DNA from: Kribbella sp. NBC_01245 | Lineage (GTDB): Bacteria; Actinomycetota; Actinomycetes; Propionibacteriales; Kribbellaceae | Assembly (NCBI RefSeq): GCF_036226525.1 | Contig: NZ_CP108487.1 | Coordinates: 124,001-188,000, forward strand | Direction of reading: 5' to 3' | Length of the DNA stretch: 64,000 nucleotides | In this document: positions 7,161 to 15,600 of the stretch, piece by piece | How the letters are laid out: each line of letters opens with the position of its first letter | How positions within the stretch are numbered: the first letter of the stretch is position 1 | The notes under the pieces: generated by a model | Database searches by the model: none | What the model was told of the DNA's origin: nothing | The model's input: only the letters and a program-made list of their open reading frames with translations | Position numbers and translations under genes: made by a program

Positions 7161-9224
7161 ATGGCGAACTCCACCCAGCACGACCACGCAACCCACGACG
7201 CCCACGCGAAACACGCCGCACACGCGGGGCATGACAAGCACGCCGGCCATGACCCGGAGATGTTCCGGCGGAAGTTCTGGCTGAGCCTGCTGCTCACGCT
7301 GCCGATCGTGGCGACGAGCCACATGGTGATGGAGTGGTTCGGCTACTCGCTGGACTTCCCCGGCATGAGTTGGGTCGGTCCGGTGCTCGGCACGTTCGTG
7401 TTCCTGTACGGCGGCTGGCCGTTCCTGGTCGGCGGTGTCCGCGAGGCCCGCGACCGCGCGCCCGGGATGATGCTGCTGATCTCGATGGCGATCACCGTCG
7501 CGTACGTCGCTTCGCTGGCGACGAGCCTCGGCCTATTCGACCTGGACTTCTGGTGGGAGCTGGCGGCCCTGGTCACGATCATGCTGCTGGGCCACTGGCA
7601 GGAGATGAAGGCCATCGGTCAGGCGCAGGGCGCGCTCGCCGCCTTGGCCGCACTGCTGCCCGACGACGCCGAGCGGGTCAGCGAAGACGGCGTCGAGACC
7701 GTCGCGATCGCCGACCTGCAAGTGGGCGACGTGGTGCTGGTGCGTTCCGGCGCACGAGTCCCAGCCGACGGCGAGATCGTCGATGGCGCCGCCGAGTTGG
7801 ACGAGTCGATGATCACCGGCGAATCCCGGCCAGTTTCGAAGGCGGCCGGTGATCGGGTGGTCGCGGGCACGGTGGCGACCGATTCGGCGATCCGAGTACG
7901 CATCGCCGCAGTCGGCGAGGACACCGCCCTGGCCGGCATCCAGCGCTTGGTCGCCGAGGCGCAGCAGTCGAGCGGACGCGCCCAGGTTCTGGCCGACCGA
8001 TTCGCCGCCATGCTGTTCTACATTGCGACGGCTGCCGCGCTCGTCACGTTTGTCGCCTGGTGGGCGTTCGGCGACCTGAACGAGTCCGTCGTACGGACCG
8101 TCACCGTCCTGGTCATCGCGTGCCCGCACGCGCTAGGCCTGGCCATTCCGCTGGTGATCGCGTTGTCCACGGCCGTCGCAGCCAAGGCCGGCATCCTGGT
8201 GAAGGACCGGCTGGCGCTGGAGCGGATGCGGACCGTGAACGCGGTGCTGTTCGACAAGACCGGCACCCTGACCAAGGGCGAGCACGTCGTGACCGGAGTG
8301 GCCGGTGACGGAGTCGACGAGCAAGAGGTGCTGCGGATCGCCGGCGCGGTCGAGGCCGACAGCGAACATCCGTTGGCCCGGGCGATCGTGACCGCCGCCG
8401 ACGAGCGTGGTGGTCGCGCGAAGGCAGACGAGTTCAAGTCGCTCACCGGCCGGGGCGTCCAGGCAGTCGTTGCCGGCAGCACCTATGCGGTCGGCGGGCC
8501 CGCGCTGCTGCGTGAGCTGGACGCGACCGTGCCCGCCGTACTGCGCGACCGGGCCGAAGAATGGTCCGCCCGCGGAGCCGCCGTCCTGTACGTCCTGCGC
8601 GTTGAAGACAGTACGTCGGTGGCGACTGGCGTGATCGCGCTCGAGGACGAGGTGCGGCCAGAGGCGCGCGAGGCCGTCGCGCAACTGCGCGCTGCCGGTA
8701 TCGAGAAGATCGTCATGATCACGGGTGATGCCGAGCCGGTCGCACGCGCGGTCGCGGCCGACCTGGGATTCCGCGAAGGCGTGGACGAGGTGTTCGCCGA
8801 GGTGCTGCCGGCCGACAAGGACAAGGCGGTCAGCGAATTGCAGGCCCGCGGGCTGACGGTGGCGATGGTGGGCGACGGCGTGAACGATGCCCCGGCGTTG
8901 GCTCGCGCGGATGTCGGGATCGCGATCGGCGCGGGTGCGGACGTGGCGATCGAGTCGGCGGGTGTCGTACTGGCCTCGTCGGATCCGCGGGGCGTCACTG
9001 GCGTCATCCGGTTGTCGCAGGCGTCGTACCGCAAGATGATCCAGAACCTGGCGTGGGCCGCCGGGTACAACGTGATCGCCATCCCGCTCGCCGCCGGTGT
9101 GCTGGCCTGGGCCGGCCTGACGCTCGGCCCGGCCGTGGGCGCCGTGCTGATGTCCGTCTCGACCATCGTCGTCGCCCTGAACGCACAACTGCTGCGCCGG
9201 GTTGATCTGACCCCGGGGCGCTGA
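7161..9224 (+). CDS. CopB-type heavy-metal P1B ATPase
   Basis: The protein exports a soft metal ion, most likely copper or silver, using ATP. The N-terminal 30 residues are a histidine-rich metal tail (HDHATHDAHAKHAAHAGHDK). TGES marks the actuator domain, ACPHALGLA the transmembrane metal site (CPH, typical of CopB rather than the CPC of CopA), DKTGTLT the phosphorylated aspartate, and GDGVNDAPAL the hinge. Eight membrane helices fit the P1B plan. The frame opens at 7089 inside the operator, but GAGAGG at 7148-7153 favours the second of two adjacent ATGs at 7158 and 7161. Expression is likely induced by copper through the palindrome upstream. Confidence 0.93.
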   Translation: MANSTQHDHATHDAHAKHAAHAGHDKHAGHDPEMFRRKFWLSLLLTLPIVATSHMVMEWFGYSLDFPGMSWVGPVLGTFVFLYGGWPFLVGGVREARDRAPGMMLLISMAITVAYVASLATSLGLFDLDFWWELAALVTIMLLGHWQEMKAIGQAQGALAALAALLPDDAERVSEDGVETVAIADLQVGDVVLVRSGARVPADGEIVDGAAELDESMITGESRPVSKAAGDRVVAGTVATDSAIRVRIAAVGEDTALAGIQRLVAEAQQSSGRAQVLADRFAAMLFYIATAAALVTFVAWWAFGDLNESVVRTVTVLVIACPHALGLAIPLVIALSTAVAAKAGILVKDRLALERMRTVNAVLFDKTGTLTKGEHVVTGVAGDGVDEQEVLRIAGAVEADSEHPLARAIVTAADERGGRAKADEFKSLTGRGVQAVVAGSTYAVGGPALLRELDATVPAVLRDRAEEWSARGAAVLYVLRVEDSTSVATGVIALEDEVRPEAREAVAQLRAAGIEKIVMITGDAEPVARAVAADLGFREGVDEVFAEVLPADKDKAVSELQARGLTVAMVGDGVNDAPALARADVGIAIGAGADVAIESAGVVLASSDPRGVTGVIRLSQASYRKMIQNLAWAAGYNVIAIPLAAGVLAWAGLTLGPAVGAVLMSVSTIVVALNAQLLRRVDLTPGR

Positions 9225-9246
9225 CGGCGACGGCGGGGTCGTCTAG

Positions 9247-9268
9247 TATCTGCGTATGCATGCAGATA
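9247..9268. promoter_or_regulatory. ArsR/SmtB-type operator overlapping its own start codon
   Basis: TATCTGC (9247-9253) and GCAGATA (9262-9268) form a perfect seven-base inverted repeat around an eight-base spacer that contains the ATG of the ArsR gene (9256). The placement suggests autorepression and possibly a leaderless transcript. Confidence 0.65.
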
Positions 9269-9648
9269 GCGGAGCTTGTAAGCGTCGGCTGGCCGACGAC
9301 CAGGTGGATCTGGCCGTCGAGGTGTTCCGGATGCTGGCCGACGCGACCCGGATCCAGCTGCTGTGGGCCTTGAGCGGGGAGGAGCTGCCGGTCAACGAGC
9401 TCGCCACCCGGATCGGCAAACCGGCGCCTTCCGTATCGCAGCACCTGGCCAAGCTGAGGATGGCGCGACTGGTGCGGACTCGCCGCGAGGGCACCCAGGT
9501 CTTCTACCGCTTGGAGAACGACCACGTCGGCCGGCTCGTCGTCGACGCGATCTACAACGCCGAGCACGCCGGACCGGGGATGCCCGCCCACCACCTCGAT
9601 GGCGAGAACCTGGCCGAGCTCCACGCCGCTGCCGAGGGGACTGCCTGA
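9256..9648 (+). CDS. ArsR/SmtB-family metal-sensing repressor
   Basis: A 130-residue winged-helix repressor. After an N-terminal segment with one cysteine (SGACKRR), the ArsR core is plain: VFRMLADATRIQLLWALS, then LATRIGKPAPSVSQHLAKL as the recognition helices and TRREGTQVFYRL as the wing. His residues near the end (HAGPGMPAHHLDG) could supply an alpha5-type metal site. Its stop codon overlaps the ATG of the CDF exporter by one base, so the pair is co-translated. A palindrome covers its start codon. By analogy with NmtR or CzrA-type sensors it should release DNA on binding zinc, nickel or cobalt and so derepress the exporter; the metal itself is not decided by the sequence. Confidence 0.88.
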   Translation: MHADSGACKRRLADDQVDLAVEVFRMLADATRIQLLWALSGEELPVNELATRIGKPAPSVSQHLAKLRMARLVRTRREGTQVFYRLENDHVGRLVVDAIYNAEHAGPGMPAHHLDGENLAELHAAAEGTA

Positions 9649-10673
9649 TGGCACACCAGCGCACGCCGAGCCACGGTCACGGTCACGGCCACGGGCATGA
9701 GGTTGGGGGAGTTTGGCGGCGGTTGGGTGCGATGTTCCGGCCGCATTCCCACGACGCGGCCGATTCGATCGATGACGCGATCGAGTCCAGCGCCGCCGGG
9801 ATTCGGGCCGTGAAGGTCAGCCTGGTCGCGCTCGCCATCACCGCCACTCTGCAACTGGTGATCGTCGCGATCTCCGGATCGGTCGCGCTGTTGGCCGACA
9901 CCGTGCACAACTTCTCCGATGCGCTGACCGCGTTGCCGTTGTGGATCGCCTTCGTCATCGGGCGTCGCGCTGCCACCCGTCGCTACACCTACGGGTACGG
10001 ACGCGCCGAAGACCTGGCCGGGCTCTTCGTCGTCGCGATGATCGCGATCTCCGCGCTCATCGCCGGCTGGGAGTCGATCCGGCGTCTCATCAACCCGGTC
10101 ACCGTGCACAACCTCGGCTGGGTGGCGGCCGCGGGAGTCATCGGCTTCATCGGCAACGAGGCGGTCGCGATGTACCGCATCCGCGTCGGCCGCCGGATCG
10201 GCTCAGCCGCCTTGGTCGCCGACGGACTGCACGCCCGTACCGACGGCATGACCTCGCTGGCCGTCGTACTCGGTGCGGGCGGTGTCGCCCTCGGCTTTCC
10301 GTTGGCGGACCCGTTGATCGGTCTGCTCATTACGATCGCCATCCTCGCCGTACTGCGCACCGCCGGCCGCGACGTCTTCCGGCGCTTGATGGACGCCGTC
10401 GACCCAGCCGACGTCGACAGCGCCGAAACGGCTCTAACCGCGCTGCCAGGCGTCCAGGCCGTACGACGAGTCCGCATGCGCTGGATCGGCCACGAACTCC
10501 ACGCCGACGTCGACCTGGTCATCGACGCAGGAGACAGCGCCCAAGCCCACCGCCTCGCCCACGAAGCCGAACACGAACTAACCCACGCCGTCCCCCGCCT
10601 CCGCACCGCCGTAGTCCACGCCTACCCCAGCGACGACCCGGCGTTGGGGCCAGCGGCGGCGCGGTCCGGTTGA
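9648..10673 (+). CDS. Cation diffusion facilitator (CDF) metal exporter
   Basis: A proton-coupled exporter of divalent metals. The start MAHQRTPSHGHGHGHGHE is a histidine-rich cytosolic tail. Six membrane helices follow. The transport site residues are in ADTVHNFSDAL (helix 2) and ADGLHARTDGM (helix 5), the His/Asp pattern of zinc-type CDF members. The C-terminal ferredoxin-like domain is present (LTALPGVQAVRRVRMRW, HADVDLVID). The gene starts inside the stop codon of the ArsR repressor, so the repressor almost certainly controls it. With the CopB ATPase just upstream the locus handles at least two metals. Confidence 0.92.
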   Translation: MAHQRTPSHGHGHGHGHEVGGVWRRLGAMFRPHSHDAADSIDDAIESSAAGIRAVKVSLVALAITATLQLVIVAISGSVALLADTVHNFSDALTALPLWIAFVIGRRAATRRYTYGYGRAEDLAGLFVVAMIAISALIAGWESIRRLINPVTVHNLGWVAAAGVIGFIGNEAVAMYRIRVGRRIGSAALVADGLHARTDGMTSLAVVLGAGGVALGFPLADPLIGLLITIAILAVLRTAGRDVFRRLMDAVDPADVDSAETALTALPGVQAVRRVRMRWIGHELHADVDLVIDAGDSAQAHRLAHEAEHELTHAVPRLRTAVVHAYPSDDPALGPAAARSG

Positions 10674-11050
10674 ACCCGAAGCCATCGCGTCCGTAGGTCG
10701 TGGGGTGGCCGTCGGACACGCTGGCCGCCCGCGGCGGACCGCCACGCAGGCCCAAGCCCCGGGCTCGGCCGGTTTGAAACGCTTGCCCGCCAGTTATGCC
10801 TGCATGGCGATCCGGCCAACCGGCGACGTCATCGGGCTTCGCGCGAGGCGGCCCTCAAAGCAGGTCGAATTTGCCGCGGTGAAGCCAGCCGCCAACCTCC
10901 CGTTGAGCCACCCGCCCATCTTCGAGTCCGCGGGCCTGTTCCGCAATCGGGTTCCGGCCGCCGCACAACCGCGTTGTACTGCCTCGCGGCGGTCGGACGC
11001 GACGGGCGGTGAGATGGCGGAGGGGCATGACCGGACCCGTGAAGGGCGGC
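10674..11050. other. Intergenic stretch without recognised features
   Basis: About 375 bases between the CDF gene and the convergent YchJ-like gene. Open frames cross it on both strands, but none has a ribosome site, a recognisable product or normal codon bias. I see no repeat or RNA structure I can name. Confidence 0.5.
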
Positions 11051-11437
11051 TCAGGTGAGGTCGCCGTCGAGGTAGAGCCAGCGGGTGGTGCGGCGGAGGA
11101 AGCGGGAGCGTTCGTGGAGTTGGCCGGGGGTGCCGTGGTTGCGGAAGGTGGCGATGAACTCGACTTCGCCGGTTTCGTCGTCGGGGCCGCCGGCTGAGGT
11201 GTCGAGGATGGACAGGCCGGTCCAGGTCAGGCCGGGATCGGGGGAGAGGTCGTCGGGCCGGGTGCGCGGATGCCAGGTGCGGAAGACGTAGTCGAGGTTG
11301 CCGACGGCGTACGCCGAATACCGGGACCGCATCAACTCCTCGGCGGTAGCAGCCTGCGCCGCGCCGTCGTGCAGGCGCCCGCAGCAAGCGTCGTACGTCG
11401 TGGGGAGGCCGCAGGGGCAGGCGCGTTGCAGGTTCAT
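11051..11437 (-). CDS. YchJ/UPF0225 family SEC-C zinc-motif protein
   Basis: A 128-residue protein. It opens with a SEC-C-type zinc knuckle (CPCGLPTTYDACCGRLHDG) followed by the family signature AEELMRSRYSAYAVGNLDYVFRTWHP and RTRP. The C-terminal half has an NTF2-like fold typical of YchJ proteins (EVEFIATFRNHG, LHERSRFLRRTTRWLYLDGD). Its cellular role is not established; zinc binding is expected from the cysteines. It stands alone, divergent from the LacI operon with 121 bases between the two starts. Confidence 0.85.
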   Translation of the reverse strand: MNLQRACPCGLPTTYDACCGRLHDGAAQAATAEELMRSRYSAYAVGNLDYVFRTWHPRTRPDDLSPDPGLTWTGLSILDTSAGGPDDETGEVEFIATFRNHGTPGQLHERSRFLRRTTRWLYLDGDLT

Positions 11438-11485
11438 TCGTCACATTCTCTGGCATTGACGGTCACAGCCTGGCGCCCTAAGGTC

Positions 11486-11511
11486 TGTAAACGATTACAA
11501 GAACGATTACA
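11486..11511. promoter_or_regulatory. LacI-type operator with tandem half-sites
   Basis: TGTAA (11486-11490) and TTACA (11495-11499) form an inverted repeat around ACGA. AACGATTACA occurs twice, at 11490-11499 and 11502-11511. It lies 48 bp before the GTG of the LacI gene and is the only such site seen ahead of the operon, suggesting autoregulation. Confidence 0.65.
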
Positions 11512-11558
11512 GCCGTCCCGCAAAACCCCGCAAACCCCGGCAAGACCAAGGAGGCCCG

Positions 11559-12560
11559 GTGAGTCGTCCGACCATCTCAGCGGTGGCGCAGGCTGCTGGT
11601 GTTTCGGTGGCGTCGGTGTCGCGGGTGCTGAACGGGCAGCCGGCGACCCCCGAGATGACCGAGAAGGTACGGCGGGCCGCGGAGGCGCTCAGCTATGTGC
11701 CGGATTCGCGGGCGCGGTCGCTGAAGGTCGGGCGGACGTTCCAACTGACCCTGGCCGTCGCCGATGTCGGTAACCCCGTCTACGTCACGATGATGCGGGC
11801 CGTCGAGAGTGTGGTCGCGGCCGCCGGATACCGGCTGGTCGTCACCACCACCGGCCCCGACGTGGTCGATGAGGTCGCGCTGGTGAGGGGGATGGCGCGC
11901 GGGTACGCCGACGGCCTGGTGATCAGCCCGCTGCGCGTGGACGACGACCTGATCAAGTCGATCCGGGAGTGCGACGTACCAGTGGTCGTCGCCGGTAGCG
12001 TGCCGGCCAAGGCGGGCGTCGACACCGTCCGGGCGAATTCGCCGAAGGGCATGCTGCTCGCCGTCGACCATCTCAAACAAGCCGGGCGGAAGCGGATCGC
12101 CTTCGTCAACGGCCCCGCCGACACCGTGCCAGGGGAGGCGCGGGCGCGCGGATTCGCCGAGGCGATGAAGAAGTTCCGCCTCACCCCGGCCGGCACCATC
12201 GACGCCGCCGACTTCACCTTTGCCGCCGGACGCGCAGCCGGGCAAGAGGCCGGTCCGAAACTGCTCAAGGACACGAAGCCCGACGCGATCATCTGCGCCA
12301 ACGACCTACTAGCCGTCGGCCTGATGCACGTGCTGGCGGAGCGAGGGCTGGCCGTGCCCAAGGACATCGCCGTGATCGGGATGGACGACAGCGAGCTGGC
12401 CGAACAGTGCTACCCCACGCTCACCAGCGTGAACCTCGGTTCGGCCGAGCGAGGCCGCCGGGCCGCGGAGTTGCTGCTGGCAAGGATCGACGACGCCACT
12501 CGCGCGCCACGCCGCATCGTCGTACAGCCGACGCTGAGCGTACGGAAGTCCACCCCATGA
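11559..12560 (+). CDS. LacI-family transcriptional regulator
   Basis: A 333-residue regulator with an N-terminal LacI helix-turn-helix (TISAVAQAAGVSVASVSRVLNG) and hinge helix, followed by a periplasmic-binding-protein-like ligand domain (LTLAVADVGNPVYVTMMRAVE, VIICANDLLAVGLMHVLAERG, AVIGMDDSELAEQCYPTLTSV). It should repress the transport and enzyme genes behind it until a sugar-like ligand binds. The GTG start follows CAAGGAGG with a short spacer. Its stop overlaps the ATG of the first permease (ATGA), so it is the first cistron of the operon rather than a separate unit. The ligand is unknown. Confidence 0.92.
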   Translation: MSRPTISAVAQAAGVSVASVSRVLNGQPATPEMTEKVRRAAEALSYVPDSRARSLKVGRTFQLTLAVADVGNPVYVTMMRAVESVVAAAGYRLVVTTTGPDVVDEVALVRGMARGYADGLVISPLRVDDDLIKSIRECDVPVVVAGSVPAKAGVDTVRANSPKGMLLAVDHLKQAGRKRIAFVNGPADTVPGEARARGFAEAMKKFRLTPAGTIDAADFTFAAGRAAGQEAGPKLLKDTKPDAIICANDLLAVGLMHVLAERGLAVPKDIAVIGMDDSELAEQCYPTLTSVNLGSAERGRRAAELLLARIDDATRAPRRIVVQPTLSVRKSTP

Positions 12561-13474
12561 GCACCATGACGGCAACCCGGCCGAAGCAGAAAAGCCCGGG
12601 CAGGCCGAAGCAGAATCGCGAGGCGATCTACCTCTTCCTCCCCGCGCTGCTGCCGGTCCTCCTGCTGAGCGTCTACCCGCTGATCCGCGGCATCCTGCTC
12701 GGCTTCACCGATGCCCGCGCCGGGCTGAACGTGACCACCGAGTTCATCGGCTTCGACAACTTCACCAGGCTGCTGCAGAACGACCTGTTCTGGGCGTCGT
12801 TCCGGATCGGCCTGATCTGGACCATCGCGGTCACGGTGCTCCAATTCGTCGCCGCCCTCGGCCTCGCACTCCTCCTCAACGCAGACCTCCGCTTCCGAGG
12901 CGTAGCCCGCACGCTCGCGCTCATCCCGTGGGCGATGCCGCCGGTCGTGGTCGCGATCATGTGGCGCCTGCTGCTGCATCCGACGAACGGCCCGGTCAAC
13001 GGCGTACTCCAAGGCCTCAATATCACCGATCACCCGATCAACTGGCTCGGCGACTTCAACACCGCTTTACCGGCCGTGATCGTGGTCGGGATCTGGGTCG
13101 GCATGCCGATGACCACGGTGACGTTGCTCGCGGGCCTGCAGTCGATCGACCGCTCGCTTTACGAGGCGGCCGCGGTCGACGGCGCGAGCACGTGGCACCA
13201 GTTCGTGCACATCACGCTGCCGCAACTCAAGACCGTCATCGTCGCGATCACCAGTCTCGACATGATCTGGAACTTCAACTCGTTCGGCCTGGTCTACGTG
13301 CTCACCGCGGGCGGTCCCGGCGGGAAGACGATGCTGCCGATGCTGTTCGCCTACAACGAGGCCTTCCGCTACGGGAACTTCGGCATGGCGGCCGCCATGG
13401 GCGACGTCATGGTCGTCATCATCATCGTGTTCCTCGGCTTCTACCTGCGTAACCGGCTGAGGAGTGAAGCATGA
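12557..13474 (+). CDS. ABC transporter permease, carbohydrate type (MalF-like)
   Basis: A 305-residue inner-membrane permease with six hydrophobic helices. The coupling loop EAAAVDGASTWHQFVHITLP is the EAA motif that docks the ATPase. The start ATG overlaps the LacI stop codon and the stop overlaps the next permease, so translation is coupled on both sides. The family (CUT1) imports oligosaccharides or modified sugars. No ATPase gene is in the operon, so a shared MsiK/MalK-type ATPase elsewhere is likely. Confidence 0.92.
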   Translation: MSTMTATRPKQKSPGRPKQNREAIYLFLPALLPVLLLSVYPLIRGILLGFTDARAGLNVTTEFIGFDNFTRLLQNDLFWASFRIGLIWTIAVTVLQFVAALGLALLLNADLRFRGVARTLALIPWAMPPVVVAIMWRLLLHPTNGPVNGVLQGLNITDHPINWLGDFNTALPAVIVVGIWVGMPMTTVTLLAGLQSIDRSLYEAAAVDGASTWHQFVHITLPQLKTVIVAITSLDMIWNFNSFGLVYVLTAGGPGGKTMLPMLFAYNEAFRYGNFGMAAAMGDVMVVIIIVFLGFYLRNRLRSEA

Positions 13475-14304
13475 GAACCAAGCCGGCGATCAGGAGTTTC
13501 CAGTACGTCGCGGTCGGCCTTTACCTTATTTTCCTGGGCTTTCCGCTGCTCTGGCTGATCTCGACCTCGCTCAAATCGCCACGCGAGTTCGCGAGCATCA
13601 CGCCGTCGCTGCTGCCGAAGAGCCCGCAGATCTCCAACTACACCGAGGCCCTCCAGGAACAAGGCCTGATCAGGTCGATGGCGAACAGCCTGCAGATCTC
13701 GATCGCGACGACCATTCTCGTCATCGTGGTCTCGCTCCCGGTGGCGTACGCGCTGGCGCGGTTCCGCAGCCGGCTCCGGCCGATCACCAATGGCTGGATC
13801 CTGGTCAGCCAGGTGTTCCCGGTGATCCTGATCGTCATCCCGTTGTTCATGATCCTGCGGCCGTTGCACCTCACCAACACGATTCCCGGTGTGGTCATCG
13901 TCTATATGGTCTGGTCGATGCCGTTCGCCCTTTGGATGCTGCAGGGGTACGTCGCCGCGGTGCCGCGTGAGCTCGAAGAGGCGGCCGCGGTCGACGGCGC
14001 CGGCCGGGCCCGGACCATCGTGTCGATCGTGATGCCGTTGCTGCGGCCCGGGTTGATCGCGACGGCCATGTTCACCTTCATCTCGGCGTGGAACGAGTTC
14101 TTCTTCGCCCTGGTGCTACTGCAAGACCCCCAACTCAAGACGTTGCCGCTGGTGCTCGCCCGATTCGTCGGGGCCGAGGGCCAGGTCCAGATCGGGCCGC
14201 TCGCGGCCGCGTCCGTGCTCGCCACCGTGCCGAGTCTCGTGTTCTTCGCCTTCCTGCAACGCCGACTGACCTCTGGTCTGCTCAGCGGCGCAGTGAAGGG
14301 TTAA
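13471..14304 (+). CDS. ABC transporter permease, carbohydrate type (MalG-like)
   Basis: The partner of the preceding permease: 277 residues, six membrane helices, and the EAA coupling motif EEAAAVDGAGRARTIVSIVMP. The ATG lies within the ATGA overlap with the previous gene. With MalF-like partner and binding lipoprotein it completes a CUT1 importer apart from the ATPase. Substrate cannot be told from the sequence; the downstream enzymes point to a glycosidic or ribosyl compound. Confidence 0.92.
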   Translation: MRTKPAIRSFQYVAVGLYLIFLGFPLLWLISTSLKSPREFASITPSLLPKSPQISNYTEALQEQGLIRSMANSLQISIATTILVIVVSLPVAYALARFRSRLRPITNGWILVSQVFPVILIVIPLFMILRPLHLTNTIPGVVIVYMVWSMPFALWMLQGYVAAVPRELEEAAAVDGAGRARTIVSIVMPLLRPGLIATAMFTFISAWNEFFFALVLLQDPQLKTLPLVLARFVGAEGQVQIGPLAAASVLATVPSLVFFAFLQRRLTSGLLSGAVKG

Positions 14305-14325
14305 CAATCCCCTGAGGAGTATCGA

Positions 14326-15600
14326 ATGAGGAAACCACTGATCGCCCTGATGGCGGCGAGCTCCCTGCTTCTACTGGCCGCGTGTGGCGGATCCGGTGAC
14401 GGCGGTGAACCGGCGCCGGGCGAGAAGATCACGCTGAAGTTCCAGAGCCTGGCCTTCCAGAAGACGACCGTTGCCGCGAGCAAGAAGATCGTCGCCGACT
14501 GGAACGCGTCTCACCCGGACGTCCAGGTCGAGTATGTGCAGGGCAGCTGGGATTCCGTGCACGACCAGCTGGTGACGCAGTTCCAGGGCGGCACCGCGCC
14601 GGACATCATCCACGACGAGTCCGCCGACATCACCGGCTTCGCGCAGCAGGGGTACCTGGCGGACCTCTCGCCGTACCTCTCCCAGGCCACCAAGGACGCC
14701 GTACCGCAAGGGGTTTGGGACACGGTCTCGACCGACGGCAAGGTCTTCGCCGCGCCGACCCTGCTCCAGTCGTACGTCGTCTTCGGCAACTCGGCCTTGC
14801 TCAAGCAGGCGGGCATCGCCACCACGGGCGACAGCCTGAGCTGGGACGACCTGCAGGCCAACGCGAAGAAGCTCACCGCCAACGGCAAGTATGGGCTCGG
14901 TTGGGGCCTGAAGAGTCCGACGGCCACCGTGCTGAACCTCGGGATGAACTTCGACGCGGCCTTCTTCGAGGGCACTGGCCGGGATGCGAAGGCCAAGATC
15001 GGCGATCCCGAGCTCGAGGTGCCGAAGCGCATCCACGCCATGGCGTACACCGACAAGTCGATCGAACCGACCTCGCTGACGCAGAGTGGTTCGGACGCGC
15101 TGCCCGGATTCTTCGCCGGCAAGTACGCGATGGTTGTCGCGGGCAACTTCACCGCCCAGCAGATGGTCGAGCAGGCGCCGAAGGGATTCGCATGGGAGGT
15201 GCTGCCGCCGCTCAAGGGGACGAGCGAGAAGCAGGCCGCCAACCCGCAGACGCTGTCCGTTCCGGCCGAGGGCAAGCACATCAAGCAGTCCGCCGAGTTC
15301 ATCGACTTCTTCATGAAGGCGGAGAACCTCGCGGCGGTCGGTCAGGGCGACTGGCTGATCCCGACCACGCAGGCCGCGCGCGACGTCATCCAGCAGGCCA
15401 CCGGCGGCAAGCAGGGTTGGTCGCAGATGCTGGCGAGTGGCGAACAGTTGACCAAGGCCCCCTTCCAGAGCGTCGACAACTACCCGAAGTGGAAGGACCA
15501 GGTCGCGACGCCCGCGTTGCAGGAGTTCCTGGCGAACAAGATCGATCTGGCCACCCTGGGCAAGAAGCTCAACGATGGCTGGGAGCAGGCCAACAGCTGA
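14326..15600 (+). CDS. Extracellular solute-binding lipoprotein of the ABC importer
   Basis: A 424-residue family 1 binding protein. The signal peptide ends in the lipobox LLAAC, so the mature protein is tethered to the outer membrane face. The typical bilobal signature is visible: KIVADWNASHPDVQVEYVQG, then VTQFQGGTAPDIIHDESA. A GAGGAG ribosome site precedes the ATG. It delivers the ligand to the two permeases just upstream. The stop codon overlaps the start of the first ADP-ribosylglycohydrolase-fold enzyme, which ties uptake to breakdown. Confidence 0.92.
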   Translation: MRKPLIALMAASSLLLLAACGGSGDGGEPAPGEKITLKFQSLAFQKTTVAASKKIVADWNASHPDVQVEYVQGSWDSVHDQLVTQFQGGTAPDIIHDESADITGFAQQGYLADLSPYLSQATKDAVPQGVWDTVSTDGKVFAAPTLLQSYVVFGNSALLKQAGIATTGDSLSWDDLQANAKKLTANGKYGLGWGLKSPTATVLNLGMNFDAAFFEGTGRDAKAKIGDPELEVPKRIHAMAYTDKSIEPTSLTQSGSDALPGFFAGKYAMVVAGNFTAQQMVEQAPKGFAWEVLPPLKGTSEKQAANPQTLSVPAEGKHIKQSAEFIDFFMKAENLAAVGQGDWLIPTTQAARDVIQQATGGKQGWSQMLASGEQLTKAPFQSVDNYPKWKDQVATPALQEFLANKIDLATLGKKLNDGWEQANS

